Shown here in pieces: positions 17,900 through 26,841 of a stretch of 64,000 nt of DNA. Numbering within the stretch: the stretch's first letter is position 1; each line of letters opens with the position of its first letter. This stretch comes from Dehalococcoidia bacterium (GTDB taxonomy: Bacteria > Chloroflexota > Dehalococcoidia > Lucifugimonadales > UBA826), in the NCBI GenBank assembly GCA_029936675.1, contig JAPYSB010000003.1:217489-281488 (forward strand), read 5' to 3'. Below the pieces are notes generated by a model that was not told the DNA's origin, ran no database searches, and saw nothing but the letters and a program-made list of their open reading frames with translations. The position numbers and the translations under genes are program-made.

Positions 17900-19188
17900 G
17901 GCGACTTTGTCACGGTTAAATTTTGTACCGATCTTCTGAAAAAAGATCGTGACAAAGATTCGTTAATTTCGTCATCCCTATTTATTAGATACGGGGATAT
18001 GCCTATGTTGTTTAAGGCTGATAATGTTGGCCCTAATTCATGTTTATCACCGAATGAATTTGCATTGATCATTATCACGGTGATGCTTGTATTGAATTGA
18101 GACAATTCAGACAAGGCTGCGACCCATTTTGGTTCTGAAGATGGGGTTATGATAATAATGGATGAATGATTGACCCATATGTTTCTTTCTTCAGCTATCA
18201 CCTGGTGGAGCATTTTACTCTTTCCGGGTTTTGCTATGGCTAACGTCTGCATAGTTCGGTCAAAATGAGAGGGCCCTACCCCGGGTGTTATATAGTAACG
18301 GTCATTTCCGTGACTCAGAAACCCGACAGGGATATGTGAGTCAGTGTATTTTTTAGTGAGAGAAGCAGTCACAGAAATTGATAATTCATCGGTACTATCG
18401 TTAAAACTTTCACATTGCACAGATTTATCGAGATCATTTAGGATGATAACTTCATTGGATGAACCAACATCAAATTCCTTGGACATTAGACGATTAGATC
18501 TTGCGGTAGTTTTCCAATGTACCCTGCTCAAACTATCTCCATAAGCGTATTCTCTGACGCTGGAGGCGTGTGGGGAAAGTATGTTGGATTTTTTTCTCGA
18601 CGTTCCTTCATTTGTTATTTGAGAGTTGCCAATTTGAAAATTTTTCAAATCGTAAATTTTCGGATAAACCATTATTTTATCGGGCTCACCATGGCGGGTT
18701 GTAGCTTTATAGATTCCTAGTAAATCGGTTGTTGAGATCTCTATTGGTCCCATTTCAAACACGCCTCTTTGACGTGCAAGATCGGTAGATCTCCAAGATC
18801 TGTAACCTTTGGTGGTTAATCCTAATGCAAAGGAGCTTGTGTACCCAGGAATTGTGGTTATGTCAGTGGCAAGTATCAAGGTTTTTGGTATCACGCTTAG
18901 ATTTCTAATACGTACTCTTTTATCTATCTGTTCTCCTACACTAAGCAAATGATTTCGGCGATCGATACTGACCTCAATTTTTCTTATATTTAAGTACACT
19001 GAAATTAAAGATACTAGGCCCACCATAGTTATGATGTATGCTAGCCGGAAGAAAAGCCCAAATCCCGTAGCCAAAGCGGTGATAATCGTGATAACTAGTA
19101 ATACCATGATTAGGTAAAATCGGGATGTCGGAGTCAATCGAATTTTTGAGATGAGTTTATCTCCTGAACCAACTCTGAGATTTTTCAC
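17896..19188 (-). CDS. DUF58 domain-containing protein
   Basis: A 430-residue protein of the DUF58 family. Two N-terminal membrane helices (about residues 22-64) precede a beta-rich region, and the DUF58 motif [33 protein letters not shown] lies near residues 208-240. A von Willebrand A-like fold follows ([12 protein letters not shown] as the MIDAS-like strand). In other bacteria these proteins work with MoxR ATPases to assemble envelope or metal-protein complexes. The GTG start at 19188 overlaps moxR by 32 bases, and the 3' end overlaps the transglutaminase gene by 4 bases, so the three are tightly coupled. Confidence 0.9.
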   Translation of the reverse strand: MKNLRVGSGDKLISKIRLTPTSRFYLIMVLLVITIITALATGFGLFFRLAYIITMVGLVSLISVYLNIRKIEVSIDRRNHLLSVGEQIDKRVRIRNLSVIPKTLILATDITTIPGYTSSFALGLTTKGYRSWRSTDLARQRGVFEMGPIEISTTDLLGIYKATTRHGEPDKIMVYPKIYDLKNFQIGNSQITNEGTSRKKSNILSPHASSVREYAYGDSLSRVHWKTTARSNRLMSKEFDVGSSNEVIILNDLDKSVQCESFNDSTDELSISVTASLTKKYTDSHIPVGFLSHGNDRYYITPGVGPSHFDRTMQTLAIAKPGKSKMLHQVIAEERNIWVNHSSIIIITPSSEPKWVAALSELSQFNTSITVIMINANSFGDKHELGPTLSALNNIGISPYLINRDDEINESLSRSFFRRSVQNLTVTKSP

Positions 19189-20143
19189 CAGGTATGGGGG
19201 TGGATTTCATAATATCTTGAATAACCTGTTCGGGTTCCATCCCGTTCATCCTGGCTGAAGGGGAGGGTATAAGTCTATGAGCCAAAATGGATGGTGCTAA
19301 ATGTTTCACGTCATCTGGCAACACGTAATCTCTCTCGCGAACGATGGCCAATGCCTGGCTTGCCCGGTACAACGAAATAGATCCCCTAGGGGAACTCCCT
19401 AGGCTTAGTTCTAGCACATTTCGAGTTTGGCTGACTAGGTTTACGATGTATTTTTTGATTAGATCGTCTACATATACTGATTTGACGGTCTCTTGCATGT
19501 CTGTGATCATTTTTGGTGTTACAACAGAGGAAATACTGTCAATGGGATGGGTTAATGATTGATTATTTAAGATCGCAATTTCATCCAGTTCATTTGGGTA
19601 ACCCAGATTGACTTTTAGTAAAAACCTGTCAAGTTGGGCCTCAGGCAAAGGGAAAGTACCTTCATATTCAATCGGATTTTGGGTGGCGATAACCATAAAT
19701 GGTTTCGGCAGCTCTCTGGTAATACCCTCCATGGTTACTTGATTTTCTTCCATGGCTTCCAACATAGCAGATTGGGTTTTGGGTGTGGCGCGGTTAATTT
19801 CATCCGCCAATACAATTTGTGAAACTATGGGGCCTTCCCTAAATTCAAAATCGCCACTTTTTTGATTGTATATTGATACTCCACTGACGTCTGTTGGTAA
19901 CAAATCGGGGGTGAATTGAATCCTCTTGAAAGTGCATCCACTTGATATAGCTAGGCTTCGGGCTAGAACAGTTTTTCCAACCCCGGGTACGTCCTCTACT
20001 AGAATATGGCCTCCACTCATCAAGGCAATTGTGGCCAACTCTACAGATGTTTGCTTACCGACTATAACGTTGTTGATATTATCAGTGATAAGATTTGCCG
20101 TTTGGGTTGCTTGATTATATGAGTAGTCTGTTTTTTCTGTCAC
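19157..20143 (-). CDS. MoxR family AAA+ ATPase
   Basis: A 328-residue AAA+ chaperone-like ATPase. It has Walker A GVPGVGKT-type [17 protein letters not shown], Walker [23 protein letters not shown], sensor 1 IATQNPIE and sensor 2 [13 protein letters not shown]. It starts at the GTG at 20143, because AAAGGA is six bases upstream; a longer reading frame to 20230 (TTG) lacks a signal. It is first gene of the MoxR-DUF58-transglutaminase set. MoxR proteins remodel partner proteins of the DUF58/VWA type, so partner and operon agree. Confidence 0.92.
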   Translation of the reverse strand: MTEKTDYSYNQATQTANLITDNINNVIVGKQTSVELATIALMSGGHILVEDVPGVGKTVLARSLAISSGCTFKRIQFTPDLLPTDVSGVSIYNQKSGDFEFREGPIVSQIVLADEINRATPKTQSAMLEAMEENQVTMEGITRELPKPFMVIATQNPIEYEGTFPLPEAQLDRFLLKVNLGYPNELDEIAILNNQSLTHPIDSISSVVTPKMITDMQETVKSVYVDDLIKKYIVNLVSQTRNVLELSLGSSPRGSISLYRASQALAIVRERDYVLPDDVKHLAPSILAHRLIPSPSARMNGMEPEQVIQDIMKSTPIPGEKSQSWFRR

Positions 20144-20298
20144 AGTTTGTCCTTTCTTAAATATGGGTTCATTCCTAAATAATGATCGCATATTTAGTAT
20201 CTCCAGCATACTGGAGTTAAAATTGGACAATATAAGATTAATGATATTAAATCGGGCTTACATCACGGATGCATTAATGTGCTGAAGGAGTGAACCGA

Positions 20299-20382
20299 AT
20301 GAAAGGATTCTTAAAGGGTCTAGTATTTGGAGGCCTAGCATTGGCTTTGTACTGGCTTGTGTTTAGCGTATGTGAGCCCTAA
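20299..20382 (+). CDS. Tiny hydrophobic protein, single membrane helix
   Basis: A 27-codon ORF (begins MKGFLKGLVFGG, ends VFSVCEP) with an ideal ribosome-binding site GAAGGAG (20284-20290) eight bases upstream of ATG. It has two N-terminal lysines, then about 18 hydrophobic residues, matching an inner-membrane helix with the N-terminus inside. It is divergent from the MoxR operon, in the gap before the convergent cupin gene. No family recognised. The quality of the start signal argues that it is translated. Confidence 0.5.
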   Translation: MKGFLKGLVFGGLALALYWLVFSVCEP

Positions 20383-20391
20383 AAAATTGGA

Positions 20392-20868
20392 TTACCCTAA
20401 TGGCGGGCCGACAAATTTTACTTTGTACTTGTCGGCTAACTGAAGTGCCCGTTCTCCAAAGGTCTGTCCATCGATTTCTTCTTCCCTGACCGCATCAAAG
20501 AAAAAATTTTCGAACTGGGGTGGGGAAATAATTACGAGAATCTTGGTCGATTGCTCACTTGCCCTCCAGAATGTGTGGACAACATTTCGTGGAAGGAAAA
20601 CAAATGACCCAGCTTGAGCTACAAAAATGTCGTCACCTAGTTTGATGTTAAGTTCACCTTCTAGGATATAAAGAGCCTCATCTTCATTCTCATGGATATG
20701 TTGGCCTGGGCCGCCTCCGACTAAGTTGGCTTCGAACAGAGAATATGCCCCATTCGTATCTTCTTTGGTTGCCTTAAAAGTTAAAGGATGGTCAGACACC
20801 TGTAGCAGTTTGCCCTCATTTGGGCCTAACACCACTCGATTGCCGGTAAATGACATGTAATTCTCCAA
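20392..20868 (-). CDS. Cupin domain protein
   Basis: A 158-residue single-cupin protein. Motif 1 reads GQHIHENEDEALYILEGELNIKLGD (about residues 55-79) with the His-His-Glu metal ligands, and motif 2 reads SFVFLPRNVVHTFWRASE with the fourth His. This is a typical quercetinase/oxalate-decarboxylase-like small cupin that binds a metal ion. It lies just downstream of the tRNA-Val gene on the same strand and faces the 27-codon ORF. Reaction unknown. Confidence 0.8.
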   Translation of the reverse strand: MENYMSFTGNRVVLGPNEGKLLQVSDHPLTFKATKEDTNGAYSLFEANLVGGGPGQHIHENEDEALYILEGELNIKLGDDIFVAQAGSFVFLPRNVVHTFWRASEQSTKILVIISPPQFENFFFDAVREEEIDGQTFGERALQLADKYKVKFVGPPLG

Positions 20869-20911
20869 AGTGATTTTTGGTTAAGCTCTTTAGATATACT
20901 ACTTTTACTAG

Positions 20912-20988
20912 TGGTGGGCGATGAGGGACTCGAACCCCCGACTCCCTGCGTGTAAAGCAGGTGCTCTAACCAACTGAGCTAATCGCCC
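20912..20988 (-). tRNA. tRNA-Val (anticodon TAC)
   Basis: Full cloverleaf on the minus strand: acceptor GGGCGAT paired with ATCGCCC, D arm GCTC..GAGC, anticodon stem CCTGC/GCAGG with loop TTTACAC giving anticodon TAC, T arm with GTTCGAGTC. The CCA end is encoded. It reads GTA (Val). It lies 11 bases after the tRNA-Arg gene, so both probably share a transcript. Confidence 0.95.
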
Positions 20989-20999
20989 TTAACCCAGAG

Positions 21000-21073
21000 C
21001 GCGCTTGGCGGGACTTGAACCCACGACCTCAGCCTTCGCAGGGCTGCGCTCTATCCAACTGAGCTACAAGCGC
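21000..21073 (-). tRNA. tRNA-Arg (anticodon GCG)
   Basis: Cloverleaf on the minus strand: acceptor GCGCTTG paired with CAAGCGC, D arm GCTC..GAGC, anticodon stem CAGCC/GGCTG with loop CTGCGAA, giving anticodon GCG, T arm with GTGGG/CCCGC and TTCAAGT. CCA is not encoded. GCG reads CGC (and CGU by wobble). Most bacteria instead use tRNA-Arg(ACG), whose A34 is deaminated to inosine by TadA. Confidence 0.93.
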
Positions 21074-21162
21074 ATTGGGAAATATCACGCTCCAGGGTAC
21101 GAGAATTTTATAAAAACTCCTTTAACCTGTAGGATAAATGTTAATTCCATAAATACTGCTAG

Positions 21163-21600
21163 TCAATCTCGGTTAGGGCTATACTGAAATTTGATCACTG
21201 GTATGATCCTATCAGTTTTGTCCTGATATTTTTGAAAATTGGGATAAATAGCTATTAGCGATTTCCATGCTTTAGCCTTGAGATGATCCTCAAGTACGAC
21301 AGCAGTAACATTCAAAATTTTGCCTTCTGCCAAAATCTCAACATTTGGGTTTGCCAAAATATTTCTGTACCACTGAGGAGCTTTGTGACTCCCACCAAAG
21401 GAGCCAGCACAATAATAATAATCGTCAATTTTTTTGAACAATAATGGTGTGTAACGTTTCTTACCAGTCCTCCTTCCCATCGTTGTAAGTAGGAGCATAT
21501 CCAACCCTACCAGCCTCCCCATAAACTTTCCTCCGGTAAGACGAAGCATTAAGGAATGGAATTTGCTGAATGCGACTATAAGTGCTGATTGAAGGCTCAT
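21163..21600 (-). CDS. Deazaflavin (F420)-dependent nitroreductase family protein
   Basis: A 145-residue DDN/DUF385-type protein: MLLLTTMGRRTGKKRYTPLLF binds the deazaflavin phosphate, and GSFGGSHKAPQWYRNILANPNVEI is the family signature. The C-terminal PNFQKYQDKTDRIIPVIKF motif matches the second copy at 28950. Such enzymes reduce substrates with F420H2. It is 11 bases downstream of the M42 peptidase stop codon, so it is probably translated by coupling. Substrate unknown; use of F420 is inferred from family. Confidence 0.85.
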   Translation of the reverse strand: MSLQSALIVAFSKFHSLMLRLTGGKFMGRLVGLDMLLLTTMGRRTGKKRYTPLLFKKIDDYYYCAGSFGGSHKAPQWYRNILANPNVEILAEGKILNVTAVVLEDHLKAKAWKSLIAIYPNFQKYQDKTDRIIPVIKFQYSPNRD

Positions 21601-21611
21601 CTAAAATAAAC

Positions 21612-22694
21612 TTAATCGAAACTCTTCAAATTCTTTATTTCTACAGGGTCAAGTCGCAAGATACATTGCCCAACAAGTTCAATGGCTTTTTCTACATCGT
21701 TCATACTTATTAAAGAGTTATGACTGTGCAGATACCTTGTTGGTACAGTTATATTTATTGCAGGCGTGCCCTCAAAGGCTTTTTGCATCTCTGCTCCATC
21801 TTGCCCGTATCCACTCAAAACATTGAATTGTAAGGCTATATCGGAATTCTTGGCAGTATCTATCACAAAATCACGAAGTTTCAGGTTAGGAAGCATTGAT
21901 GAATCGTGTAAAAATATTGCTGGCCCACTCCCAAGTTTTTCCTGAGCCTCGTACTGTGAAATACTAGGATAGTCGCCGGCCACTCCGGATTCCAAATTTA
22001 GGCCTATATCAGGCTTTACAGCATAGCTGCTTGTATGCGCCCCACGTAATCCTATTTCTTCTTGCACAGTTGCCACAGCACATACATTGAAAGGTAAATT
22101 CCTACCTTTGACCGACTCCATTACTCCTAATAAAACGGCTAGGCCAGCTCTGTCATCCCATGCTTTTCCTAATATGAATTCACTATCGTTTAATCTTGTG
22201 GCATCGCTAACAGGAGCTATTGGATCTCCAGGTTTTATGCCTAATCTGTTTTCAGCATCAGCTTTATTCTGAGCACCAACATCCAGGAAAAGATTTTTTC
22301 CTATAAAAATTTTCCCCCTTTCATCTGCCGACATCACATGTGGGGTTTTGATTCCCGTTATACCTAAAACGGTCCGTTTTGATGTCATTATTTGCCATCT
22401 CTGACCAATTATTGCTTGATCTAACCATCCTCCCAAATTTTGAAATTTGATAAACCCTTCATCAGTTATATACCTCACAAGTAATCCAACTTCGTCCATA
22501 TGGGCGGAAAGCATTATGTTGGGAGAGTTAGGCGGCCCACTTTTTATACCAATAAGCGAGCCCATCCCATCCGTGTCCAAAGAATCTACGAATGGAGATA
22601 ATTCTCTCTTCATTATCTCTCGCACTGTGTTCTCGAACCCAGAAGGGCCCGGAGCATTTGAGAGTTCTAGCAGTAATGGTTCTAGGTTAATCAT
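21612..22694 (-). CDS. M42 family metallopeptidase (glutamyl aminopeptidase-like)
   Basis: A 360-residue M42 peptidase. Metal-binding and catalytic segments are intact: LSAHMDEVGLLV (about residues 62-73; His ligand and catalytic Asp), AWDDRAGLAVL (bridging Asp), TVQEEIGLRGAHTSSY (catalytic Glu and a metal Glu) and VPTRYLHSHNS (final His). M42 enzymes form large dodecameric shells that trim oligopeptides from the N-terminus. GAGGGG precedes the ATG. Followed directly by the F420-dependent reductase gene. Confidence 0.92.
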   Translation of the reverse strand: MINLEPLLLELSNAPGPSGFENTVREIMKRELSPFVDSLDTDGMGSLIGIKSGPPNSPNIMLSAHMDEVGLLVRYITDEGFIKFQNLGGWLDQAIIGQRWQIMTSKRTVLGITGIKTPHVMSADERGKIFIGKNLFLDVGAQNKADAENRLGIKPGDPIAPVSDATRLNDSEFILGKAWDDRAGLAVLLGVMESVKGRNLPFNVCAVATVQEEIGLRGAHTSSYAVKPDIGLNLESGVAGDYPSISQYEAQEKLGSGPAIFLHDSSMLPNLKLRDFVIDTAKNSDIALQFNVLSGYGQDGAEMQKAFEGTPAINITVPTRYLHSHNSLISMNDVEKAIELVGQCILRLDPVEIKNLKSFD

Positions 22695-22778
22695 AGATTC
22701 CCCTCTGTAAAGTCAGTATGTTGGGCCAGCAGCTTTTTAAGTCATAAGTATAGTTAAATATTCTCCTAAGGTACTACA

Positions 22779-22868
22779 ATGAGAATACGTGGTGGTATCT
22801 TCTCTGCCAAATTGGTTATTATTGGTGGGATTAAGCTCATAATGACTCTACTATTGATGTTATTTTAA
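22779..22868 (+). CDS. Tiny hydrophobic basic protein (possible)
   Basis: A 29-codon ORF (begins MRIRGGIFSAK, ends MTLLLMLF) with two N-terminal arginines and a strongly hydrophobic remainder, consistent with one membrane helix. A weak AAGG lies about eight bases before ATG. Its stop codon is 7 bases before the start of the HsaA-like flavoprotein gene, so it could be a leader ORF or a small partner of that gene. No family recognised. Confidence 0.33.
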   Translation: MRIRGGIFSAKLVIIGGIKLIMTLLLMLF

Positions 22869-22875
22869 AGGTTTT

Positions 22876-24048
22876 ATGGTTGAGATAAACACTGATTCGG
22901 CGCCAAATAGGAGTTTTTCCTTTCTAGATGTTGCTAAAGGGTTTGTTCCTAAAATTCTTGATGCTTCGCGGGTAATTTCTGAAGGTAGAGAAATACCTCC
23001 TTGGCTGGCGTCAGAAATGGCGGCAGAGGGACTTTTTAGGCTTTATATTCCCAAATCTGTTGGGGGACATGAGATAGATTACCTAGAATTTCTAGAGTTG
23101 GTTTCGGTTATTGCGGAGGCCGATGGGAGCGTCGGCTGGTGTTTTAATCAAAATAACGTGCTGTCTACCTTATCCGCCTTTATGCCGAAGGAGTTAGCTC
23201 AGGAAATTTGGTCTGATCCTACGGTTGTTTTATCTAACGGCCCCCCTGTCTCCCCCACGGCGTTTTCGGTTGAAGGTGGATATCGATTGAGTGGTAGATG
23301 GAATTTCAGTTCTGGTTCTCGTCACGCAAAATGGGTGGTGGCTTTGACTCCTATCAAAGGTAGGATGTTGGAGGATGGTGAATCTCCTGAGATGCGCAAT
23401 ATGATGATTCCAAAAGAGGAAGTCGAATTTATCGACACATGGAAAGTTAATGGATTGAGAGGCACCGGGAGTTTTAGTTTCACAGCCAAAGATTTATTTG
23501 TGCCGGAGTCCCATTCATTCATTGAAGGCGGGCCGCCTAGGGAAGAAGGGCCAATATATCTAATTCCTAAAAGCCTTTTGTTTTGTTCGGGATTTGCAAC
23601 CACGGCATTAGGAGTAGCGAGGGGTGCTCTAAATGATGTGATCCAACTATCATCGGCTAAAACCCCTCAAGAGCAAGAACTACTTAGGAAGCAACCTTTT
23701 GTTCAACGGGAAATTGGGCAGGCTGAAGCGATATGGAGATCGGCTAAATTGTATCTTAGAGACAGCGCTGAAGCTGTGTGGGAAAGTGCGGTTAAAGAAA
23801 GAGTAATACCCTTGGAAAGGAGAATAAATTTGAGGCTTTCCAGCACTCATGCAATCAGAGAGGCAGTTAAGGTAGCAGACATGGCTTATTCTCTAAGTGG
23901 AGCGACAGCAATATTTGAGACTAGTCCGATACAAAGGCGTATGCAAGATGTGAAGGTGATTGCCCAACAAATTCAGGGAAGAATGTCACATTACGATACG
24001 GGGGGACAATTTTTTCTCGGTCTGGATCCTCAGAGCAGATTGTTTTAG
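22876..24048 (+). CDS. Acyl-CoA dehydrogenase-fold flavin-dependent monooxygenase (HsaA-like)
   Basis: A 390-residue protein of the acyl-CoA dehydrogenase fold, but with the sequence style of class D flavin monooxygenases such as HsaA/HpaB: RVISEGREIPPWLASEMAAEGLFRLYIPKSVGGHE (N-terminal domain), SGRWNFSSGSRHAKWVV (about residues 138-154), and a C-terminal helical domain. These enzymes use reduced flavin from a reductase and O2 to hydroxylate phenolic or related substrates. A HsaB-like reductase is at 8450, unlinked. It stands alone after two converging genes. The exact reaction is unknown; a dehydrogenase is not excluded. Confidence 0.8.
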   Translation: MVEINTDSAPNRSFSFLDVAKGFVPKILDASRVISEGREIPPWLASEMAAEGLFRLYIPKSVGGHEIDYLEFLELVSVIAEADGSVGWCFNQNNVLSTLSAFMPKELAQEIWSDPTVVLSNGPPVSPTAFSVEGGYRLSGRWNFSSGSRHAKWVVALTPIKGRMLEDGESPEMRNMMIPKEEVEFIDTWKVNGLRGTGSFSFTAKDLFVPESHSFIEGGPPREEGPIYLIPKSLLFCSGFATTALGVARGALNDVIQLSSAKTPQEQELLRKQPFVQREIGQAEAIWRSAKLYLRDSAEAVWESAVKERVIPLERRINLRLSSTHAIREAVKVADMAYSLSGATAIFETSPIQRRMQDVKVIAQQIQGRMSHYDTGGQFFLGLDPQSRLF

Positions 24049-24061
24049 TTGGGATTTATTA

Positions 24062-25243
24062 CTACTTTTTCGGTTTAATTATTCCAAACGAGCTTGTGTA
24101 CCCATGAACGTACGTGGTATCCCCTACAGGGCCAATTTCTCCGTTGCAGAAAAAACCTGTTAGAGGGATTTCCCCTATAAGATCCTTAAACATATTCGTA
24201 TCATGGTTAGCTTTTCCATATAGGTATGAACCCCTTCCCAGACATGAAAATAAGAGGGCTCCATATTGATCATTCTTTTCTTGATCCGATTTATAGTCTT
24301 CTAGCATGATTTTTAGATTTTCTGAGGAAGTATCTGAGTCACGGAGGTGGAATTGGGCTAGTTGACCTTCTTTCAGTATTTCACCGATTGCTATTTTGCC
24401 TTCTTCGGGATTTGCCCCAACGATGTTACGGATTAAAAAATCCCCGTTGTTGTGAACATCAATGAAAGGATCATTCACTATGCCCATAAATAAGGAATGT
24501 TGGAATAATTGCTGATCCGAATCGGAGAGGTTGTTATATATTCCTGACAAAACTTCAAATGGAGGGTTGTTATCAAGGCTTGTAAGGATATTACCCTCAC
24601 ATTCTGTGATGTTCATCAAGGTGCCGATTGGTTTGCAGCCCTGGGCGACAATAGTGTCTATTTCTATATCACCATGCAAGGCTACCCCGACGACACCACC
24701 CGCAAAGGTATCCCTGTTCAAATAAATAGCATTGGTACCCTGTTGGGACCCACCGCTTGCGATCCCACCAATTATTGTGGAGTTAGGAAAAGCATAATCC
24801 ATACCATTGACAAGATTTTGGATCTCTACGCTGAAAGGGTCTGCAAGGATGATGAATTTCGGTTCCGAAATGTTTCTTACCTTGAAAAGGCTTTCCCACT
24901 TTTCTGGTCCCTGGTCGCCATCGGGTAATTCAATATCATTAATGTGGAACGGTGTAATTGACACATCCGGCATTTCGGCACCCGTTAAAGAGATCCCCGC
25001 TCTATGTTCAACCTCCATACCGTTTCCTATGACACCGTTACCTGAACATCCAATCAATATGGTCTCTGGGAAATATTCAGAAATCAAACAAGGCAAATTT
25101 GGATAGGAAGGTTCAAAATCCGGAGATACAAATGCGATCAAAATATCGGGCTGCACGGATAAGTCTGCTTCAATTCCAGTCAAGCATTCTCTTACCGCTG
25201 TTTCAAAATCGGTGGAATCAGATATTTTGGAAGACCATTTCAT
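24062..25243 (-). CDS. FIST domain sensory protein
   Basis: A 393-residue protein made of FIST N (about residues 35-215) and FIST C (about 220-375) domains. Family marks are ETILIGCSGNGVIGNG, STIIGGIASGGSQQG, GGVVGVALHG and the C-terminal LLFSCLGRGSYLYG...PLTGFFCNGEIGPVG. FIST domains are predicted to sense small molecules, often amino acids, and are usually fused to or encoded near signalling proteins. No kinase or methyl-accepting domain is present here. It is convergent with the upstream flavoprotein and is co-directional with the HpcH aldolase gene, though located downstream of nothing obvious in its pathway. Confidence 0.85.
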   Translation of the reverse strand: MKWSSKISDSTDFETAVRECLTGIEADLSVQPDILIAFVSPDFEPSYPNLPCLISEYFPETILIGCSGNGVIGNGMEVEHRAGISLTGAEMPDVSITPFHINDIELPDGDQGPEKWESLFKVRNISEPKFIILADPFSVEIQNLVNGMDYAFPNSTIIGGIASGGSQQGTNAIYLNRDTFAGGVVGVALHGDIEIDTIVAQGCKPIGTLMNITECEGNILTSLDNNPPFEVLSGIYNNLSDSDQQLFQHSLFMGIVNDPFIDVHNNGDFLIRNIVGANPEEGKIAIGEILKEGQLAQFHLRDSDTSSENLKIMLEDYKSDQEKNDQYGALLFSCLGRGSYLYGKANHDTNMFKDLIGEIPLTGFFCNGEIGPVGDTTYVHGYTSSFGIIKPKK

Positions 25244-25252
25244 GATGATTTT

Positions 25253-25978
25253 TTAGTATCCCCTGATACCACTACCACCTTCCATCATTTCTCTAACAGA
25301 GTCACGAACAGCAATGGTGGCATCTACTGACACCATTATGTCTTCATTCCGGAACTTACCTGCAGCATGTATCTTTTCAGTTCCTTCATCGGTGACTTTA
25401 AGGCAGTTAGGATGGTCAGGTTGGCCTGGGAATCCCATGGATTGGGCAAGGTCATTTGGACCGCCGGCAAATACATTTATTTCATTCACCTTCAGTATTT
25501 CATCCAAATTGTTATAGGCCTTAATATCTTCTATTTGTGGCATAAGCAAAAGGTCGTCATTTGTGTCTTGCATCATTTGCTTCAGGTCATCGATCAATCC
25601 AAATCTCTGAACTCTTTTACTGGTGTAACTTCGATGTCCCGTCGGTGCAAAATAGCAGCAATCTACCATCGCTTCCGCTTCCTCACGAGTGTTTACAAAG
25701 GGAATCGTTAAGGCTTTTATTCCGCGGTCAATATAATTCAATATGTTGCTAGGTATCTGGTCCGGGACACGCATCGTGGGGGTTACTCCCCATCCGTCAC
25801 ACATTCTGCAGAACCTGTCTATCGTTTCTGGTGTGACCGGAGCATGTTGCCCATCATAGTTCACAAAGTCCAGACCCATAGCCCCAGCAAGTTCCACCAT
25901 TTCGTCGGCATAAAAACTTAAAGATATGCCATAGGATTTCTTACCTTCTTTCATGTTCGAAATAATTTTGTTGGCCAT
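25253..25978 (-). CDS. HpcH/HpaI aldolase family protein
   Basis: A 241-residue class II metal-dependent aldolase of the HpcH/HpaI family: DFVNYDGQHAPVTPETIDRF (substrate loop), PTMRVPDQIPSNILNYIDRGIKALTIPFVNTREEAEAMV (barrel core), MPQIEDIKAYNNLDEIL with the metal-binding Glu, and FAGGPNDLAQSMGFPGQ with the Asp ligand. Such enzymes split 2-keto-3-deoxy or 4-hydroxy-2-keto acids into pyruvate and an aldehyde. Start is the ATG at 25978 because AAAGGAG lies nine bases upstream. Two further paralogues lie at 34119 and 52299. Confidence 0.88.
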   Translation of the reverse strand: MANKIISNMKEGKKSYGISLSFYADEMVELAGAMGLDFVNYDGQHAPVTPETIDRFCRMCDGWGVTPTMRVPDQIPSNILNYIDRGIKALTIPFVNTREEAEAMVDCCYFAPTGHRSYTSKRVQRFGLIDDLKQMMQDTNDDLLLMPQIEDIKAYNNLDEILKVNEINVFAGGPNDLAQSMGFPGQPDHPNCLKVTDEGTEKIHAAGKFRNEDIMVSVDATIAVRDSVREMMEGGSGIRGY

Positions 25979-26004
25979 TCCTATTTTCTCCTTTATCAAG
26001 TTGG

Positions 26005-26400
26005 TTAATTTGCAGGTTGGACTAATTCAATTAGTACTTTGTCGGGTCCTTCAATATAAGCCAGCTTTGTGCCGCCCTGTATCTCAGTTATATTTAAAAC
26101 AATCGGGACTCCTGATTCCCTAAAATTTTCTATGTCGGATTGAATATCATCAGTTTGGAATCCAAAATGTTCAAGTCCGAGTCGATTTAACGCTGCAGGA
26201 GTGGTTTTTGAGGATGAACCGTCAGGTTGAGAGGATAAATTTAATCTGGCTGAACCTCCGGCATCCATGCTTACAGTAATGGTTCCGGGCATCACCTCTT
26301 TTTCTGAAAGAATTTTGGCATCAAAGAATTTTTCATACCATTCGGCAGAAACCCTGGGATTTTCAGATCTGATATGAACGTGATTTATGAAATAAGACAT
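26005..26400 (-). CDS. VOC superfamily (glyoxalase/dioxygenase-like) protein
   Basis: The core is a single vicinal-oxygen-chelate module of about 131 residues. It opens with INHVHIRSENPRVSAEWYEKFFDAKIL and ends with the second half GLEHFGFQTDDIQSDIENF...TKLAYIEGPDKVLIELVQP. Metal ligands His (HVHI) and Glu (LIELV) are present. The start is placed at the ATG at 26400 (MSYFINHV), with GGGGGAT upstream; a longer frame to 26496 overlaps the upstream MazG-like gene and adds a poor N-terminus. Its neighbours are the HpcH aldolase and MazG-like genes. Function unknown. Confidence 0.8.
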   Translation of the reverse strand: MSYFINHVHIRSENPRVSAEWYEKFFDAKILSEKEVMPGTITVSMDAGGSARLNLSSQPDGSSSKTTPAALNRLGLEHFGFQTDDIQSDIENFRESGVPIVLNITEIQGGTKLAYIEGPDKVLIELVQPAN

Positions 26401-26476
26401 GTATATTCGATCCCCCATATTGTTGCCATATTTGAACAAAAAAACTGTCTTAGTAAATATGCGACCTGTAACCCAA

Positions 26477-26821
26477 TCAGGCTTTTTTGTTACCATGACG
26501 GTAAGGCCTCGATTGGTTATAGGATAACTTTGTGGTTAAGGCATTCTCTAGATCTAAACCAAGCTCCCCACACAAATCGGCTATTCTGATAATCACATCA
26601 GCCAATTCCACAGAAAACCCCTCTGGTTTACCTTTTTCGTCGAACCAATTTTCGTGTAAGGAATCTTTCCCTTTCACTCTATATACTTCAAGAGCTTCAC
26701 TTACTTCACTATGTATAAGTGCAAGTATCTCCCCTATATTTCTATCAGGATCTTCCCACCATCCCTTAGCTTTAGCGGTCTGATTAGACTCCTTTATGAG
26801 AGTTTTAATCGTCATGGACAT
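26477..26821 (-). CDS. MazG-like NTP pyrophosphohydrolase domain protein
   Basis: A 114-residue all-alpha protein of the MazG/dUTPase superfamily: EILALIHSEVSEALEVYR carries the EExxE-type metal-binding helix, and FSVELADVIIRIADL the ExxD helix. The family removes pyrophosphate from non-canonical nucleotides. The single domain and the WWEDPDRNIGE insert are typical of phage- or genome-encoded small MazG-like proteins. AGGAGG-like GGAGGTCCAGGAA lies just before the ATG. It is upstream of the VOC gene on the same strand. Confidence 0.8.
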   Translation of the reverse strand: MSMTIKTLIKESNQTAKAKGWWEDPDRNIGEILALIHSEVSEALEVYRVKGKDSLHENWFDEKGKPEGFSVELADVIIRIADLCGELGLDLENALTTKLSYNQSRPYRHGNKKA

Positions 26822-26841
26822 TTCCTGGACCTCCCATGCAA

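Noticed and set aside
21005-21187. Small plus-strand open frame over the tRNA-Arg gene
   Set aside because: It overlaps a clear tRNA on the other strand and reads as tRNA shadow.
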